Positions 32,020 through 43,104 are shown, numbered from the stretch's first letter. The stretch is 43,104 bases of DNA from Amanita rubescens (GCA_015039365.1 WION01000449.1:1-43104), one strand, 5' to 3'. Notes: generated by a model not told the origin, from the letters alone. Numbers and translations: made by a program.

Positions 32020-33293
32020 CTACTCGACAGACTCAACGTCAATGGCATAGGAAAACTTGCAGGAATCGGAACAGTAGAAGGGTCCACAGTCGAATCGGAT
32101 GCTGGACGCGGCCACTGTACCAGTTTTACTTCGTGCCAAGGTGACCACGCGTACACCTCTATTTTTTCAGCAAAACGTGACGCGTTTCGAACAGAACCTT
32201 GAGGTGCGGGAAGAGGAAAAGAAAAGACGACCCTAAATAACTTGCCGTAGCTTGTTGCGAGAGGAGAATCGATCCGGCTGGACAGCGAATGTATTCGGCA
32301 CAAGGCAATGCCAAAGCACGACAAGCTCGATTTGGTGGACATTGGAACGGGCATGAGTTCGACCTTGTCAATTGTCATATGTAAATCCGGTTTGAGACGA
32401 GATAAGTTATCAGGCAGAGCCTGACTCTCCATCTCCCTTTGCCACAAAGTAAGAGAAGTGCGCATACGTCCAAGAGCTTGCGAAGCTCTCGACGCGAGAC
32501 CATTGCTAGAGAGAGAACTTGTAAGGTTGACGCATAACTCAAATAAAAAGATAATTCCATACCGAACGAACTGAGGACCATGGTGACCGTATCGCTTCTT
32601 CTGCGGACTAAATCCCAGCCCTCGTCCCGCCTCTCCACCACCCTCTTTCCGCAACATCTCTGGATGTTGATCATCCAAGAATATAGATGCCAACTCGGCA
32701 TTTCCACCCTCGGTATTAATATCGGTGAAACGGGCAATGCTTGTAGTTGAGATAGTCAGGTTATGCTTGGCATCTTCGCCAGCCGGAAATCTAGGAGGAG
32801 AACCGATACGTTTCATCGGCTTCGCCATGTGTTCTTCATTTTCTTGCAGGATAGATGCTAATTGGGGAACCTGGATCGTCCTGAGATGGACATCAGAGGT
32901 CGTATCATCCACAAATGCAAGCAAATCTTGTTGCATGGGCCTTAGGTTCTTATCATAAAATGGCAGATCCTTGAACGCAACGAATGGGTCGGGTCGGTCA
33001 GAGGCTACGTCCAAATGGGTCGCAAGGCGCGCTCCAGATGCGAGAGAGGTTGTGGCATGCGTGCCTCCTCTACGAGTGGTGGTTTTAGCATTCTCGCTGG
33101 AACCCACATTCCTAAGTTGAGGGTCAAGGGACGAGTGAGGAGCTTTTGTCAAGTTGGGTTTGGCGGTGGTGTTGGACGCAAAAGCAGACGTGAATTGAGG
33201 CACCGAGACCTTGACCTTCGGCGGTGCAGGAGTCTTTTCAAAACCATCTGGCATTCCCATTGGCGTAAGCCTGGGTTTCTTGCGAGGCTGCAT
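32020..33293 (-). CDS. Conserved-looking protein of unknown function ('gene X')
   Basis: Minus-strand gene starting at ATG 33293 (MQPRKKPRLTPMGMPDGFEK). The N-terminal half is basic and low in complexity (RRGGTHATTSLASGARLA); the middle has DPFVAFKDLPFYDKNLRPMQ and SIFLDDQHPEMLRKEGGGEA; after a ~52-nt intron (QFVR|NGLASRAS) come LGRMRTSLTLWQREMES and LKPDLHMTIDKVELMP, then YGKLFRVVFSFPLPAPQGS and AEKIEVYAWSPWHEVKL. I favour a last intron (GTACAG...GCAAG) joining HEVKL to FSYAIDVESVE with a stop at 32020; reading through instead ends at 31971. I do not recognise the family. The upstream end of this gene, including its start, is duplicated at 38728-38990. Confidence 0.55.
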
Positions 33294-33755
33294 TGCAGGG
33301 GGATCGCGGCATCCGAGTTCTTTGCTTATAAAAATCAAAGCTACGAGATGTCAATGCACGGGATAAGAAAGGACCATTCCTATATCGAGGTATAATTATT
33401 TTTACCGTAGACACGTAAAGATTTGATTTCCCAATATGCTTCCGCAAACTGGTCCGGATTGTTGTCAACAACTACTCAAGAGGAAGAAGATAAGACACTG
33501 CGATGAAAGACAACAGGACACGCTCACACAATCAGTGCAATTGCCGGGGCACTCGAATGTGAAATAGACATTACCAGCCCAATCACCCTGTAATTCGTAA
33601 TTAGTCGCAGCATCCGGTAGCCCCAAGTTGCAAGGTCGATGCATAAAAGGTTCCTTTTCCACACGTTTATCTCGATGTCCTATCTTTGCTTAAACTAGAT
33701 CCTTATCCCAACGTCACTGCATAATGTATTAACCGCCGCCACTGGCATAGCTCGT
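33153..33755 (-). repeat. Segmental duplication, copy A (5' end of gene X plus 3' GH16 fragment)
   Basis: Matches 38728-39605 in order and orientation. It covers the first codons and upstream region of gene X (33153-33395), then a decayed 3' part of the GH16 gene: TACGTGTCTACG-type last exon text, NCTDC and GDWAGN segments, LPDAA, and the CCGCCGCCA region near 33735. Copy A lacks several internal pieces present in copy B, including the GH16 stop-codon region, so its GH16 part is a pseudogene fragment. Confidence 0.8.
33396..33755 (-). pseudogene. Truncated 3' fragment of a GH16 glucanase gene
   Basis: Minus-strand remnant recognisable by comparison with the intact GH16 at 39117-40390. Retained are parts of the last exons (CTTCCGCAAACTGGTCCGGA context, TACCAGCCCAATCACC encoding GDWAG) and a shortened exon-4 segment, but no active site or start. 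Part of the duplication described above. Confidence 0.75.
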
Positions 33756-34030
33756 GGGACCAGACGGGATGCAGAGACTGGAGATGTTGTAGGGCCGCTC
33801 GAGGGACACACCCACTGTAGAGTCAACTCCGTCACATACTCGCAGGACAGTAAGCGCATCGTTTCTGGCTCACCAGACAATGTCTGAGACCAGAGCTTAC
33901 TCAGCAGGGGCTATCTTCCAAGTCGCCTTGTGTCGAGAAAACCGAGAAACCAGCCTCGTGAGTTGAATTCAAGTCAACCCAGTTATGTAACTTATGTTAG
34001 GCTTAAAGTCTGGGTGCACCAGGTCTCATC
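33756..34030. other. Spacer before the FunK1 gene
   Basis: No coding sequence recognised; presumably contains the FunK1 promoter. Confidence 0.3.
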
Positions 34031-36694
34031 ATGTCCGATATCGTGCCTGGTCAGATAGCAGGTCGGGACGAATCGCCAAAGCGGATGGGTAGTAGCAAGA
34101 ACGCTCCCCTGCACCAGAATGATGTCCTTAAAGACTTCATGAAAAATCGGCTTCTCAAGGAGAACTTCTGTGTCCGATCTAAAATAAGGAATAATAAAGC
34201 GAAGGCGGCAGAAGCTGAATCATCTGGTTCATCTCTGTTTGAAAAGTTCATTCCATGCAAGTTGTCCCCACTCGAAGCAGCATGGGACAAGCTTCAGGAT
34301 GCGTACAAGCCCCCCAGAAAGGAGACATCATTATGCCGCCCGCTATGCAAATTTCTCACCCTCCTCGCTGAATCCAACTACCTATTCATCCCCTGGGACA
34401 ACCAAATTGCAGGAGAGGATGAAGAGTTGTTCCGACAGGATACTATCCTCGCCGTAAATGCGCAACGGAAAGACATAGACAAATTCCTTGATAGTGACTT
34501 GCCACTATCAGACCTTCCTGACGAATTCCGCTATCTTGACAAGGACAAAGTTCGATCCAGAGTATACTACTCTGACATTCAGATGGTCGGAGAAGTGAAA
34601 CCTGGTGATGCGCCTGGATCCTCGCAAGAATGCTTTGATCACGCAACGCAGGTACTCAAGTACCTATTTACAATCTCGCGATACCAACCTCGCCATGCCT
34701 ACCATATCGGCATTCTCGCATATCATAACGGTTTCGTTATCATTGATTACTACCCGGATCGCGCTTTTTTTTCCGATCTCTTCGCATGGGACGACCAGGC
34801 TGAAGCCCAAATCGCCTTGAAACAAGCCATCGATGACATACAGAAACGTAGCTTCACGACGAAACAGTTCGAGTCAATCAATCCGACGCTTCGCCATGAC
34901 AAATCGCGTCTGCGGTTCTGCCTATCAGGGAACTTCACTGATACGAACGATGTTTACAAGCTGTTTGACCTTCACCGAGGCGAAGGTTGGCACCGGAACG
35001 CTTACGTTGGCATTGGAGTTGGTAACCAGATTGATACGCGCTCGGATTGGAAGGTCATCAAGCATTATTGGCACGATGTGGGACGACGTTTCAACGAATT
35101 GGACATTTTACAACATATTTATCGAGGACCATTTTCAGGAGAGAAGCGATGTACTACTGGGATTGTCCGGGTGAACCTCAACGAATCTCGAACATTAATG
35201 CGGGACGACACGCCGGGATCTTCAGGTTACGGAGATCATGTACCTCGTCGGAGCGTCCTTCTTGTGATGGAGTCGCTGGGACATGCCCTTTCATCCTGTT
35301 CCTCAGTGATGCAGTTCCTAAAAGCGATGTATGACTTAGTCGAAGGTGAATACCTCTCCCCTGCTATGATGGTACTCGACCGCTCATCATCCTGATCAGT
35401 CCATCGAATGCTCGTTGAGGACCACAATGTCCTCCACCGTGATATTAGCTGGGGAAACGTATTGATCGATGCCACTCACCTAGACAAAGATCAGAAAGAT
35501 GATCTTTGCGATCGCCCATTTATTGATGTGATCCACGGTGTCAGGTACGTTTCTCGGTGTCCCGATGGTCACGCGGGTCCTGGAATTGTGTTTGATACAG
35601 GCCAGAAGCAAGAAAGGTCCATGTTATGTTATCTGATTTCGATTGCGCGTGTATTCTTGGAGATAGTAAGATGCGTGAGTCAACTACTAGAGGTGAAATT
35701 GCTGTAAGTGAAACGCCATCCTTTACTGGATATTACCTTATCATGTTGACAGGGAACTCCTATGTTCATGGCGAGGTCCCTCTCCTCCCGCCCCCTGGGA
35801 AGTACGCCGAACACCGTCCCCCGCCTGGCTTGCGAATTAGTGTTCTCAAGTGGTGCTACAGGTCCCACCGATCAACGTCGGAAGGAGGTTGAAGAATTCC
35901 GGAAAATTGTAAATGAATACGGAGATCTTCTGCTTTCCGGGATGATTCCGTTCGTTGGTGAGAAGCCAGAAACCGGTATCGCTCATGCACCAATGCATGA
36001 TGCTGAATCGATTTTTTGGCTCATTGTGTTGTTCTTCCTTCGAGCACACCCAAAGGGCTACGATCATACAAATGCCAAGTCTGGCGAACGAGAGCGGCGG
36101 CGTCACCGTACTGCTGCTTTCAAGTCCATGGTCATGAACGCAATTGAGATGGGCCTCGACTCCAGAGAGCCACCCAATCGAAAATCACTACCTCCTCAAT
36201 TCCATCCCTTCGTCAAAATGATGGTTAAATTGGACATGTACTTCCGACAATCCTGGCATGACCCATATTTCTCAAACTTTGAGAGCAAGGCCATTCGCTT
36301 CCACGCACATAATGCGCTCCAGGTGGTCCTCCTTGATGCAATCAACAAACTTCAAACAACGGGCGACATTGAAGTACATGCAATGCCATTAGGAGTGGAC
36401 GATGATTTTCCTTACATTCCTCTTTCCAAATCTTTTGTCAGTGCCAGTTTGAAAAGAGGCATCCCTGATGACGGCGAAGGTGATAAAAAAGGGAAGAAGG
36501 AGCAAAAAACAACCCAAGCGACAAAGACAAGTAGCCTCATGATCACTAAGAGCAACAGGGACGACACTGCTATAATGATTGAGAAGAATCCCGAATTCAA
36601 AACTCTTATGTCTGCAGTTGATCATGATAAACAGAGTAAACGTTGGTTCATGGGTGATCGGGAATATGTTGAATACGCCTTTGTAGTAGCATAG
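34031..36694 (+). CDS. FunK1 fungal-type protein kinase
   Basis: Four exons, 34031-35345, 35400-35544, 35601-35703 and 35753-36694, join in phase to 834 residues. The long N-terminal part includes SRVYYSDIQMVGEVKP and a helical FTTKQFESI region. The kinase core has HRRSVLLVMESLG-type hinge text (RRSVLLVMESLGHALSS), the catalytic loop VLHRDISWGNVLI (HRD present), VMLSDFDCA in place of DFG, and the activation-segment RGEIAGTPMFMA, followed by DAESIFWLIVLFFLRA. This is the FunK1 pattern (fungal-specific kinase family expanded in Agaricomycetes; substrates mostly unknown). A Lys-rich tail (GDKKGKKEQKTTQATK) precedes the C-terminus. The gene sits between two copies of a segmental duplication that otherwise joins gene X to GH16, so it looks newly placed here. 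Confidence 0.9.
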
Positions 36695-37570
36695 ATTGCC
36701 GCTCACTACACTACTGGCGAACCCGCCTCTCTGCCGACTATCCGGCACATCCATGAATGGCGCGCTTGAGCGTTCTATGAGGCCCTACATTCACCGTTTG
36801 TGCCACAGCAACTCATGCATGGCCCAGATGCATCTATATCCACCCCGACCAAATTATCGCGCCGACTGTGGTCTCTTTTTGTGATCCCCGCTCATATACC
36901 TTTAGTTTGACAGACACCATCGCGCATCTGCTGGTGAAACAAGCAATTAGCCGCCGTCTACCAAGATTGAAGATGAAACACGGAGATGTAGAACAACCAA
37001 AATTCGGAATGACAGATTGTGCAACGTAGTCGATGGCAAGCTGTTTTATTGGAAGCGGGAGGCCTAAGCGCAGCCCTTAGCGACGAAAATATGAGCCTGT
37101 TAAGATACTGTTTATGCTGCTTACAGGCCTGAGGTGCGTTGGTTGCCTATCAGGTTGTGCTTTTATTGACATCTTGGTTTTCGTAGTACGCAACAGTCGA
37201 ATCGACACGCAGGTCTGCAATCATTGCCTCCTACCCCATTGTCATCATCACGGCGCACAGATCCACTCTTTGCGCGGTCTCGTGTCACAGGCACATATGG
37301 AACATTGAGGTTACAGTGGCCTGAGTTAGGAGGAGAGGTCCAAAGTTTTGAACTGAGCTGCAGAAGCACCTAGACGAGCTTTAGAACTGTTTCTATGACA
37401 AATAGCTCAAACTCAAGTTTGGACGGTGTATAGCGGAAGTGATACGTCCACCTTCAATTACGAGGTGCAGCACCGCGGTTGTGCACGACAGCTTCAAAAA
37501 GTTATTATTTGTATTGTCAACAAGTGGAGCGGACGGTGTCACTGTGATTCAAAGACTGTTACTTAACAAC
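36695..37570. other. Intergenic, no gene recognised
   Basis: About 0.9 kb between FunK1 and the next ORF. Short ORFs only. The frame of the next gene stays open upstream to 37439 but begins there with a non-ATG codon. Confidence 0.35.
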
Positions 37571-38062
37571 ATGTTCCACCCACTCATCAGGGATCTTATG
37601 GAGCGCTATACGGAGAACCCCCAGGAAGCCATTGGAGACGGATGGTTTGGGCCGTGGACTGCAATCCTCACAACCCTCTTCCCCCCTGCCCAACGCTACT
37701 TTGTCACTCCGCACCGTCGCCCTCTTGATCCTGACAGTCATCTCATCATCGAGGTCGTGAAGTTGACTACAGCTCCAATCACATTACGCTCTGTCCTTAT
37801 CATTGCAATTGGAAATGCCGAGCATTTGAAGCCTGGAATCCCAATTCCTGAACGCGAGCTCAATCGACAAATAGACACTGCGTTCGCCGGCACCGCGCGT
37901 TCGAAGGTCTACTGGATTGAATCCATTGGACCACATTGGAGGTATGGTGAGAAGGAGAACGACGCACAAGTGCAGCCACTCATTGCGTGGCATGACACCA
38001 CTCATGACCATGCCTCTTTTGACGACTTCCAAACTCTAACGGGTCTTGTCGCTGCTCTTTAG
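37571..38062 (+). CDS. Small Agaricomycete-type protein, possibly a degenerate PD-(D/E)XK-like fold
   Basis: ORF of 163 residues from ATG 37571 (MFHPLIRDLMERYTENPQEA). Recognisable text: GWFGPWTAILTTLFPPAQRY, FVTPHRRPLDPDSHLIIEVV, SVLIIAIGNAEHLKPG, DTAFAGTARSKVYWIESIGP, HWRYGEK and WHDTTHDHASFDDFQTLTGL. From memory this resembles a small family found in many mushroom genomes whose members carry a D...E-x-K-like strand at the SVLIIAIGN position. Here that strand has no acidic or lysine residue, so any nuclease-type site would be lost. The frame is open upstream to 37439 without an ATG. Function unknown; no disruption inside the ORF. Confidence 0.5.
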   Translation: MFHPLIRDLMERYTENPQEAIGDGWFGPWTAILTTLFPPAQRYFVTPHRRPLDPDSHLIIEVVKLTTAPITLRSVLIIAIGNAEHLKPGIPIPERELNRQIDTAFAGTARSKVYWIESIGPHWRYGEKENDAQVQPLIAWHDTTHDHASFDDFQTLTGLVAAL

Positions 38063-38727
38063 TAAGTTGTTTACAACCTACGGTTGACTCAACGCTCACC
38101 CATGCCATGCCGTGGTACAGGAGATTTATGTGTTGGTCGTGATTTGGCTCAGTGAGGGAATTATGAGAATTTGTTGTTGCACGAAGATGAGGTAAATCAA
38201 TAACATTATTGTTTTACAGTTCAGAACATTCTGTATAAGTTACTTAGTTTGCTCCACGAAAATGCATCACCAAAGCGTCCGGCCCCTGCTCGCGCACAGT
38301 AAGTGGGCCGCACCGCAGTCTAGAACGAGACGGTTGTCACGTCAGAGCGCTTAATTGTAAATGGACGCCCGGCCTCGTCCCTGTTTCCAAAGCAGCGATA
38401 TCATTGTCAATACTCCCAGCGGTCTGGATCTGTGCCTCTTACTCCAAAGGATCAGGAAGCAAAATGGAACGGAAATCATTCTATTATTCAACCTCAGTTT
38501 ATGACTAGGGACAGACGCGTTGTATATCTACATAGAAGTTTCCAAATATGCATGCCTCGACGTGAACTTATAGTCCTGCGGACCTGCGCGCTCTTAAAGT
38601 CCGCCATCGATAAACCTTTAACATGTTCGACGACGCCACCCTTGCATTTATACAGCTCCTTAGTAACCACAAACAAGGAATTTAACAGACGCCGACAACA
38701 TCCGTGAAGATGGGCCCAGTCTTGATT
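38063..38727. other. Intergenic, no gene recognised
   Basis: Follows the small ORF and precedes duplication copy B. Nothing with coding or repeat structure was recognised. Confidence 0.35.
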
Positions 38728-38885
38728 GGAGAGAATGGGGTTTGGCGGTCCGTAAAGCAGACGTAAATTGAGGCACCGAGACCTTGACCTTCGGCGGTGC
38801 AGGAGTCTTTTCAAAACCATCTGGCATCCCCATTGGCGTTAGTCTGGGTTTCTTGCGAGACTGCATTGCAGAGGGATCGCGGTAT
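38728..38885 (-). pseudogene. Truncated 5' fragment of gene X
   Basis: Minus-strand fragment with the start and about 35 codons of gene X, ending where similarity stops near 38728. It cannot make the full protein. Confidence 0.7.
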
Positions 38886-39605
38886 CCGAGTTCTTTGCTT
38901 ATAAAAATCAAAGCTACGAGATGACAGTGCACGGAATAGCACCGGGTCGAGGGCTCGGTCGAAAGGATCATTCCTATATTATGGTGTCCGAGGTATAATT
39001 ACTTTTAGATTATAGATTATCACCGTATTGGTATATCCAAAACGAAAATTAAACAAATCCTAGCTAAAAGAATGTGCCTGATCGTGGTTCAAAAAGAACG
39101 TGGTCGTGGTCGGTATTTAATAGTTTCCATATGGACATGGTTCGTAGACACGTAAAGACTTGATATCCCAATATGCTTCCGCAAACTGGTCCGGATTGTT
39201 ATCAACAACTGCTCAAGAGGATAAGACACTGTGATGAAAGACAACAGGACACGCTCACAATCAGTGCAATTGCTGGGGCATCCGGATGTGGAATAGACAT
39301 TACCAGCCCAATCACCCTGTAATTCGTAATTAGCGAATGTCATGAGAAGAACAAACCGACGTACGCAGAATGTCAGATCAAATAAAAAGTTCTGGGCGTT
39401 GAAATGGCTATCGTAGTCGCATTCGTCCCAGGTGAAGGCAGCATCCGGTAGCCCCCAAGTTGCAAGGTCGACGCAAAGGTCGTTTCCGTCCCTTTTCCAT
39501 ACGTTTATCTCGATATCCTCTCTTTGCTTAAACCAGATCCTTATCCCAACTTCACGGGAGAGTTGCATAATGTAGTAACCGCCGCCATTGGCATTGAAGT
39601 CGCGC
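38728..39605 (-). repeat. Segmental duplication, copy B (gene X 5' fragment plus GH16 3' half)
   Basis: Counterpart of 33153-33755. The left part (38728-38990) is a truncated gene X start: SRKKPRLTPMGMPDGFEK, PAPPKVKVSVPQFTSAL, then unrelated sequence. The right part is the 3' half of the intact GH16 gene. Similarity in the aligned blocks is high by eye (about nine of ten bases), with insertions in B near 38950-39145 and 39335-39440. Confidence 0.8.
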
Positions 39606-40390
39606 CCATATGAGTTGGGTTGAGTAATTTGTACGCCACATCCCACATTATTGTTAATGGATGCGTCGCAATTATAGGTTAAGGAGTTGCTACAAGAATA
39701 TTACGATGCAGATAATGATTAGCTGAAGGAGGACCCACCCCATTTGGATTCGGGGCTCGCATTGTGTGCAGTTTGGCGTGGTATGCAGCGTCGCCTGATT
39801 GGCCGTGTTGAGGTTAACACCTGTAAGACGCGATTAACGCGTCAGTTCAATGGTACTGGTCTAAATTCGGACACATTACCTTCTATGATATCAATTTCCC
39901 CTCCATTAGGCCAAGGTCCTGCCGCACTCTTAGTCCAAAACGCAGGCCAAGTACCACAACCCCACGGCATGTGCCTCATATCCAGGATCGACAACGATTC
40001 GCCATATGCTGCGCGGGACTCGATCCTAATACTATTTCGCCCAGTAGCATTAGGTGACACCTTGCTGTACCAGTCGGCCCTCATTATAAAGGAGTTGTCA
40101 TCTGTAACTACACACACGGTCAGCAGTAGTAATTGGACGGAGACGGCGTGCATATACTTACCTTCAGTCAAGTTCAACGCTTGCGCTTGAGCCAAAGTCA
40201 CGTAGTTGACCCGCCCGTGTGTTGGGTCGGGAATTGCCTCCCATTCCCAATTATTCTGGAAGTCTGCCCCGACGTAGGTGTCCTTCAACGAATAACATAT
40301 TGGTGGCCACAGCTGAGGCACAATACCAGCTCTTGCGCGGTATGCTCTGATTAGGATGAAGCTGGCGGCCAAGATGCGTATCAGATGCAT
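39117..40390 (-). CDS. Secreted GH16 endo-1,3(4)-beta-glucanase
   Basis: Six exons join in phase to 337 residues: 40390-40162, 40107-39880, 39820-39739, 39689-39365, 39316-39259 and 39208-39117. The start MHLIRILAASFILIRAYRAR is a signal peptide. The GH16 catalytic motif GEIDIIEG is present (E-x-D-x-x-E, nucleophile and acid/base), interrupted by an intron after IIEG's first base. Other family text: WEWEAIPDPTHGRVNYVT, MRHMPWGCGTWPAFW, NVGCGVQITQPNSYGRDFNA, GGGYYIMQLSREVGIRIWF, AFTWDECDYDSHFNAQN, DLTFCGDWAGNVYSTSGCPS, and a C-terminus ending YWDIKSLRVYEP. It matches the Phanerochaete Lam16A-type laminarinases, which cut beta-1,3/1,6 and mixed-linked glucans, often in the fungal wall. A decayed 3' copy lies at 33396-33755. 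Confidence 0.93.
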
Positions 40391-41300
40391 ATTGCACGGC
40401 AAGAAAAAAAGAGAGACTGAAACGAATGGAGGGGGGAAAGGAGCGTAGAAATGAAGAAAGAACAGAAAAAGATTTGGTTTTTTTAAGGCAAGTGGCTGAC
40501 CCGAAAAAGGCTGACGTTAATGCGATAGCGGCATATCCGCCGCTTGAACCGCTCGTCAGTGGCTTGGGACCCTCACCTTGCTGCGCTTTCCTTTGATATT
40601 TTAGTCTGGTCATGCTGCGCGACGATTGTAGCAGATACGACGAAGACGGTGCGAAGACGTTTACAGTTACGGGCGTCGGTCACAATATGTACTAAACTTA
40701 GCTGCGTCACTTGACCTGGAATCAGAAGCTATTACCTTGCCGAATTCTCGACTGGATATCGTTCACCCACAGTGAGAGAGAGCTACTTTATTCACGGTGC
40801 TCAGGAACGGACCAGCCGATGGCACGCTAGGAGTCGGAACCCACGGCCGGTTGTCCATCAGGCAGAATAAGAATTTGTATGTACTTTCTGTCCTTCTCTG
40901 TCCATTTCGGCTGATGTTTCTTTAGGCCAATCCGGCCGTTCACTTGGATATAACATGCATACATGTCCTGGTTCCACGCTGGCCAACTGAATTGTAGCCT
41001 GGAGGCGGCGATCTACATTGTCGATGTGTCAATACTCAAGTTCATGATAATTCGAAACGTCTGTCGACAGGTCATTCTACAGTCCAGCTTGTGGAAGCAT
41101 CAGTCGTAACATGGCCTATGACAAATGTTCATCTTCAATCAATGCATCAACATGTTTTGGTATGTCTCCTCATTTCGCTCTACTATTGATTGACACATCC
41201 GCATCTACTTGCGATTGACCTCGGACGTTACATTACGACAGCAATTGAATCGACCGCTCTAAAAAAAAATACCAAGTTGAATTGGATCAATATCGCTGCT
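40391..41300. other. Intergenic: GH16 promoter and glutamine-synthetase-like 3' flank
   Basis: The first 100 bp upstream of GH16 are A/G-rich on the plus strand (AAGAAAAAAAGAGAG), a pyrimidine-rich leader for the minus-strand gene. No further gene recognised. Confidence 0.4.
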
Positions 41301-42941
41301 CTAAAAAAACTCCACCAGGCGCGACAACTTCTCTTCCTCGCTACCACCTTCATCAAGTATTTCTCCCAACAGCTGATCAATCCATCGGTATTCGCCCCTC
41401 TGCTAATCGGGCATAGACTACGCACCTTATTCACCGACAAATATTTCGTTACAAAGTTTTCTCCAAAGGCTTTCTTGAACACTTCATCCTGCTCGAAAAA
41501 TGTTCTGGCCTCTTGAGTTGTTACGGGCAAACGACGCGTGATCCCCAAAGCCTCCCGTTCTTCAGCGCTCATTTCCGAAGGAGATTCAGCACAACTCTTG
41601 AGTGTCAATTCCTGTTTCTTGCGGATACCGTCAATACCAGCTGTCAAAATGCCGGCGAGAACAAGGTATGGATTTGCTGTTGCATCGCTGAACCGCATTT
41701 CAAATCGGCGGCTGGTAGGAGATAAAGCATTTACTAAGCATATGGGCACTTCGCGCTTTTCAGCACACCAGCAGACGTATGAATCACCCGAAAATGCACC
41801 GTACTCCACTCGTTTGAACGAAGCAGGTATAGGTAACGCTAACGCTGCTAGAGCTTGTAAATGCTCTAGAACACCCGCAAGGAATGAAGTCTCATAGGAA
41901 GCGAGACTCTCCCGCGGTTTAGATTCTCCACTGCGGGAGTGGATCGAGATGTGAGCATGTGCTCCAGTTCCAGCGGATGTCACGAAAGGTCGAGGAGCAA
42001 AGGTTGCCCGCAATCCATGTTTGTTAGTAATGTTCCGAATTATTTCCCGCGTGTGGACAAGCGCATCTGCCGCTTCCAGAGGTGACAACGGACCGGTAAC
42101 AACCTCGTACTGGACCCCATATCGGTCAGATAAAACTTTTTATCGATAAAATCATGGTACTCTCACCTGTCCTGGAGCAGCTTCGGCATGGTACATCTGC
42201 AACTCTATACCGGATTCTTGAATTCCGTCTGCGATTTCCTCAACAACGACGGCCGCTATATTCCCAGATAGAAACGCATTCGCTGTAGTCCAACCGTGAT
42301 TACTAACAGCTTCAACTGGCCTCGTCGATTTGAGGATAATAAATTCTATTTCGAACCCGACCAAAAAGTCTACAGAAAATGCGGTACGGGCTTCTCTAAA
42401 CCGGCACATTAACACGGAGTATCAACTCAGCTAGAATGACATACTTGACGACGCGAGCAAGTAAGGTTCTTGGGCAAAGATCCACTTCGAGCGATAGGCT
42501 ACCGCCTGGCCTCAGCACCTGCGCTTTGTCCTGGAACCAGACCATTACGCTGGCATGCCCGGGCGCATACGGGCAAATTCGGAGCGAGCTTAAATCTGGA
42601 ACACAAAGATACTCGCCCGTCGTACTAAATCCTTCCGCTACTTCCAAATTTACTATTCCGAAGCATGCCGTTACAGTACACACGCCCGGGCGACGGCTTT
42701 GGAGCAGTTTCTCAAAGTAGGAAAGAGTCACGACACGGAATCTCGTGACATTAGTGAGATCGACCCATTGGACTCGTACATATTCTGTGCAAACGCTTAT
42801 CAGTACGCTCGTTGGTGAGTCAGGGCCCTACTCACTTATCCCACGTTTTCTAAGTTGACTAGCGGTCGTAGAAGGTGCACTGGACGCATTCTTTGGTGGA
42901 TTCTTTGGCTTGTATTCAACTCCCAGATCGTAACCGTTCAT
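41301..42941 (-). CDS. Glutamine-synthetase-like protein (type I/FluG C-terminal type)
   Basis: Five exons join in phase to 476 residues: 42941-42836, 42784-42445, 42395-42167, 42109-41426 and 41372-41301. The N-terminal beta-grasp includes GIKYVRVQWVDLTNVTRFRV. The catalytic domain has FLVGFEIEFIIL (first Glu metal ligands), QMYHAEAAPGQYEVVTGPLS, GTGAHAHISIHSRSG (GAHxHIS), KRVEYGAFSGDSYVCWCAEK, REVPICLV and FEMRFSDATANPYLVLAGIL. This is the type I-like form found in many fungi beside the classical type II enzyme, and in FluG. The N-x-x-R loop is present as EKREVPI. True glutamine synthesis is not guaranteed: many fungal members are thought to ligate other amines. The protein ends KLSRLVEFF at 41301. 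Confidence 0.9.
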
Positions 42942-43104
42942 CGTTTGTTAAGGATAAATGCTTGCAAGAAGGTGAGAGAAGGGAAACGAATAGAAGACGC
43001 TCAAGTATCAAAGCGCTAATCCTGTTCCGTAAGGATCACGCAATGTAGCTATGTCTATACTTAATGGGTCATTAGAGGTATCATTCGATTTGAAAGGATA
43101 ATCG
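42942..43104. other. Upstream region of the glutamine-synthetase-like gene
   Basis: 163 bp to the window end; presumably the promoter of the minus-strand gene. No further feature seen. Confidence 0.4.

Noticed and set aside
1..43104. CRISPR arrays, prokaryotic operons or phage-like features
   Set aside because: No regularly spaced repeats were seen, and spliceosomal introns throughout show a eukaryotic nuclear genome.

Overview
The window reads as nuclear DNA of a filamentous basidiomycete, probably an Agaricomycete. The signs are dense intron-containing genes with ~50-65-nt GT-AG introns, a FunK1-type fungal kinase, the fungal HNH-nuclease family seen in Agaricomycetes, a fungal GH16 glucanase and a fungal PPR protein. 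No rRNA, tRNA, CRISPR array or complete transposon was recognised. All names come from motifs and remembered families; no database was searched.

Layout. 1-760 (-): N-terminus of an APC1-like cell-cycle gene, cut by the window edge. 1144-3935 (-): RanBP2-type zinc-finger protein. 5262-~8400 (-): UPF1/IGHMBP2-like superfamily-1 helicase. 8895-28684: accessory region built around four tandem plus-strand copies of one 11-exon MFS drug-exporter-like gene (8895, 12308, 21061, 26461). Between the copies lie an HNH-family remnant with an internal inversion (15080-15998), a class I aminoacyl-tRNA-synthetase-like gene (16364-17569, -) divergent from an ASCH/PUA-like gene (17873-18482, +), an alpha/beta-hydrolase (19074-20138, -), and a nearly intact HNH gene (24178-25148, +). 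29113-31939 (-): mitochondrial-type PPR protein. ~32020-33293 (-): conserved-looking unknown gene 'X'. 34031-36694 (+): FunK1 kinase. 37571-38062 (+): small Agaricomycete-type protein. 39117-40390 (-): secreted GH16 glucanase. 41301-42941 (-): glutamine-synthetase-like gene.

Gene models that join in phase throughout are the fourth MFS copy, hydrolase, ASCH gene, PPR, FunK1, GH16 and glutamine-synthetase-like genes. In contrast, conserved reading frames in the first 11 kb (APC1, zinc-finger gene, helicase, first MFS copy) repeatedly need one-base corrections, which means either local sequence error or real decay.

The most unusual points are: the aaRS-like/ASCH divergent pair; a clean 244-bp in-place inversion inside an HNH paralogue; a 151-bp MITE-like insertion with an 8-bp duplication in an intron of MFS copy 3; clustered inverted repeats upstream of MFS copies 2 and 3; and a segmental duplication (5' end of gene X plus 3' end of GH16) that brackets the FunK1 locus.
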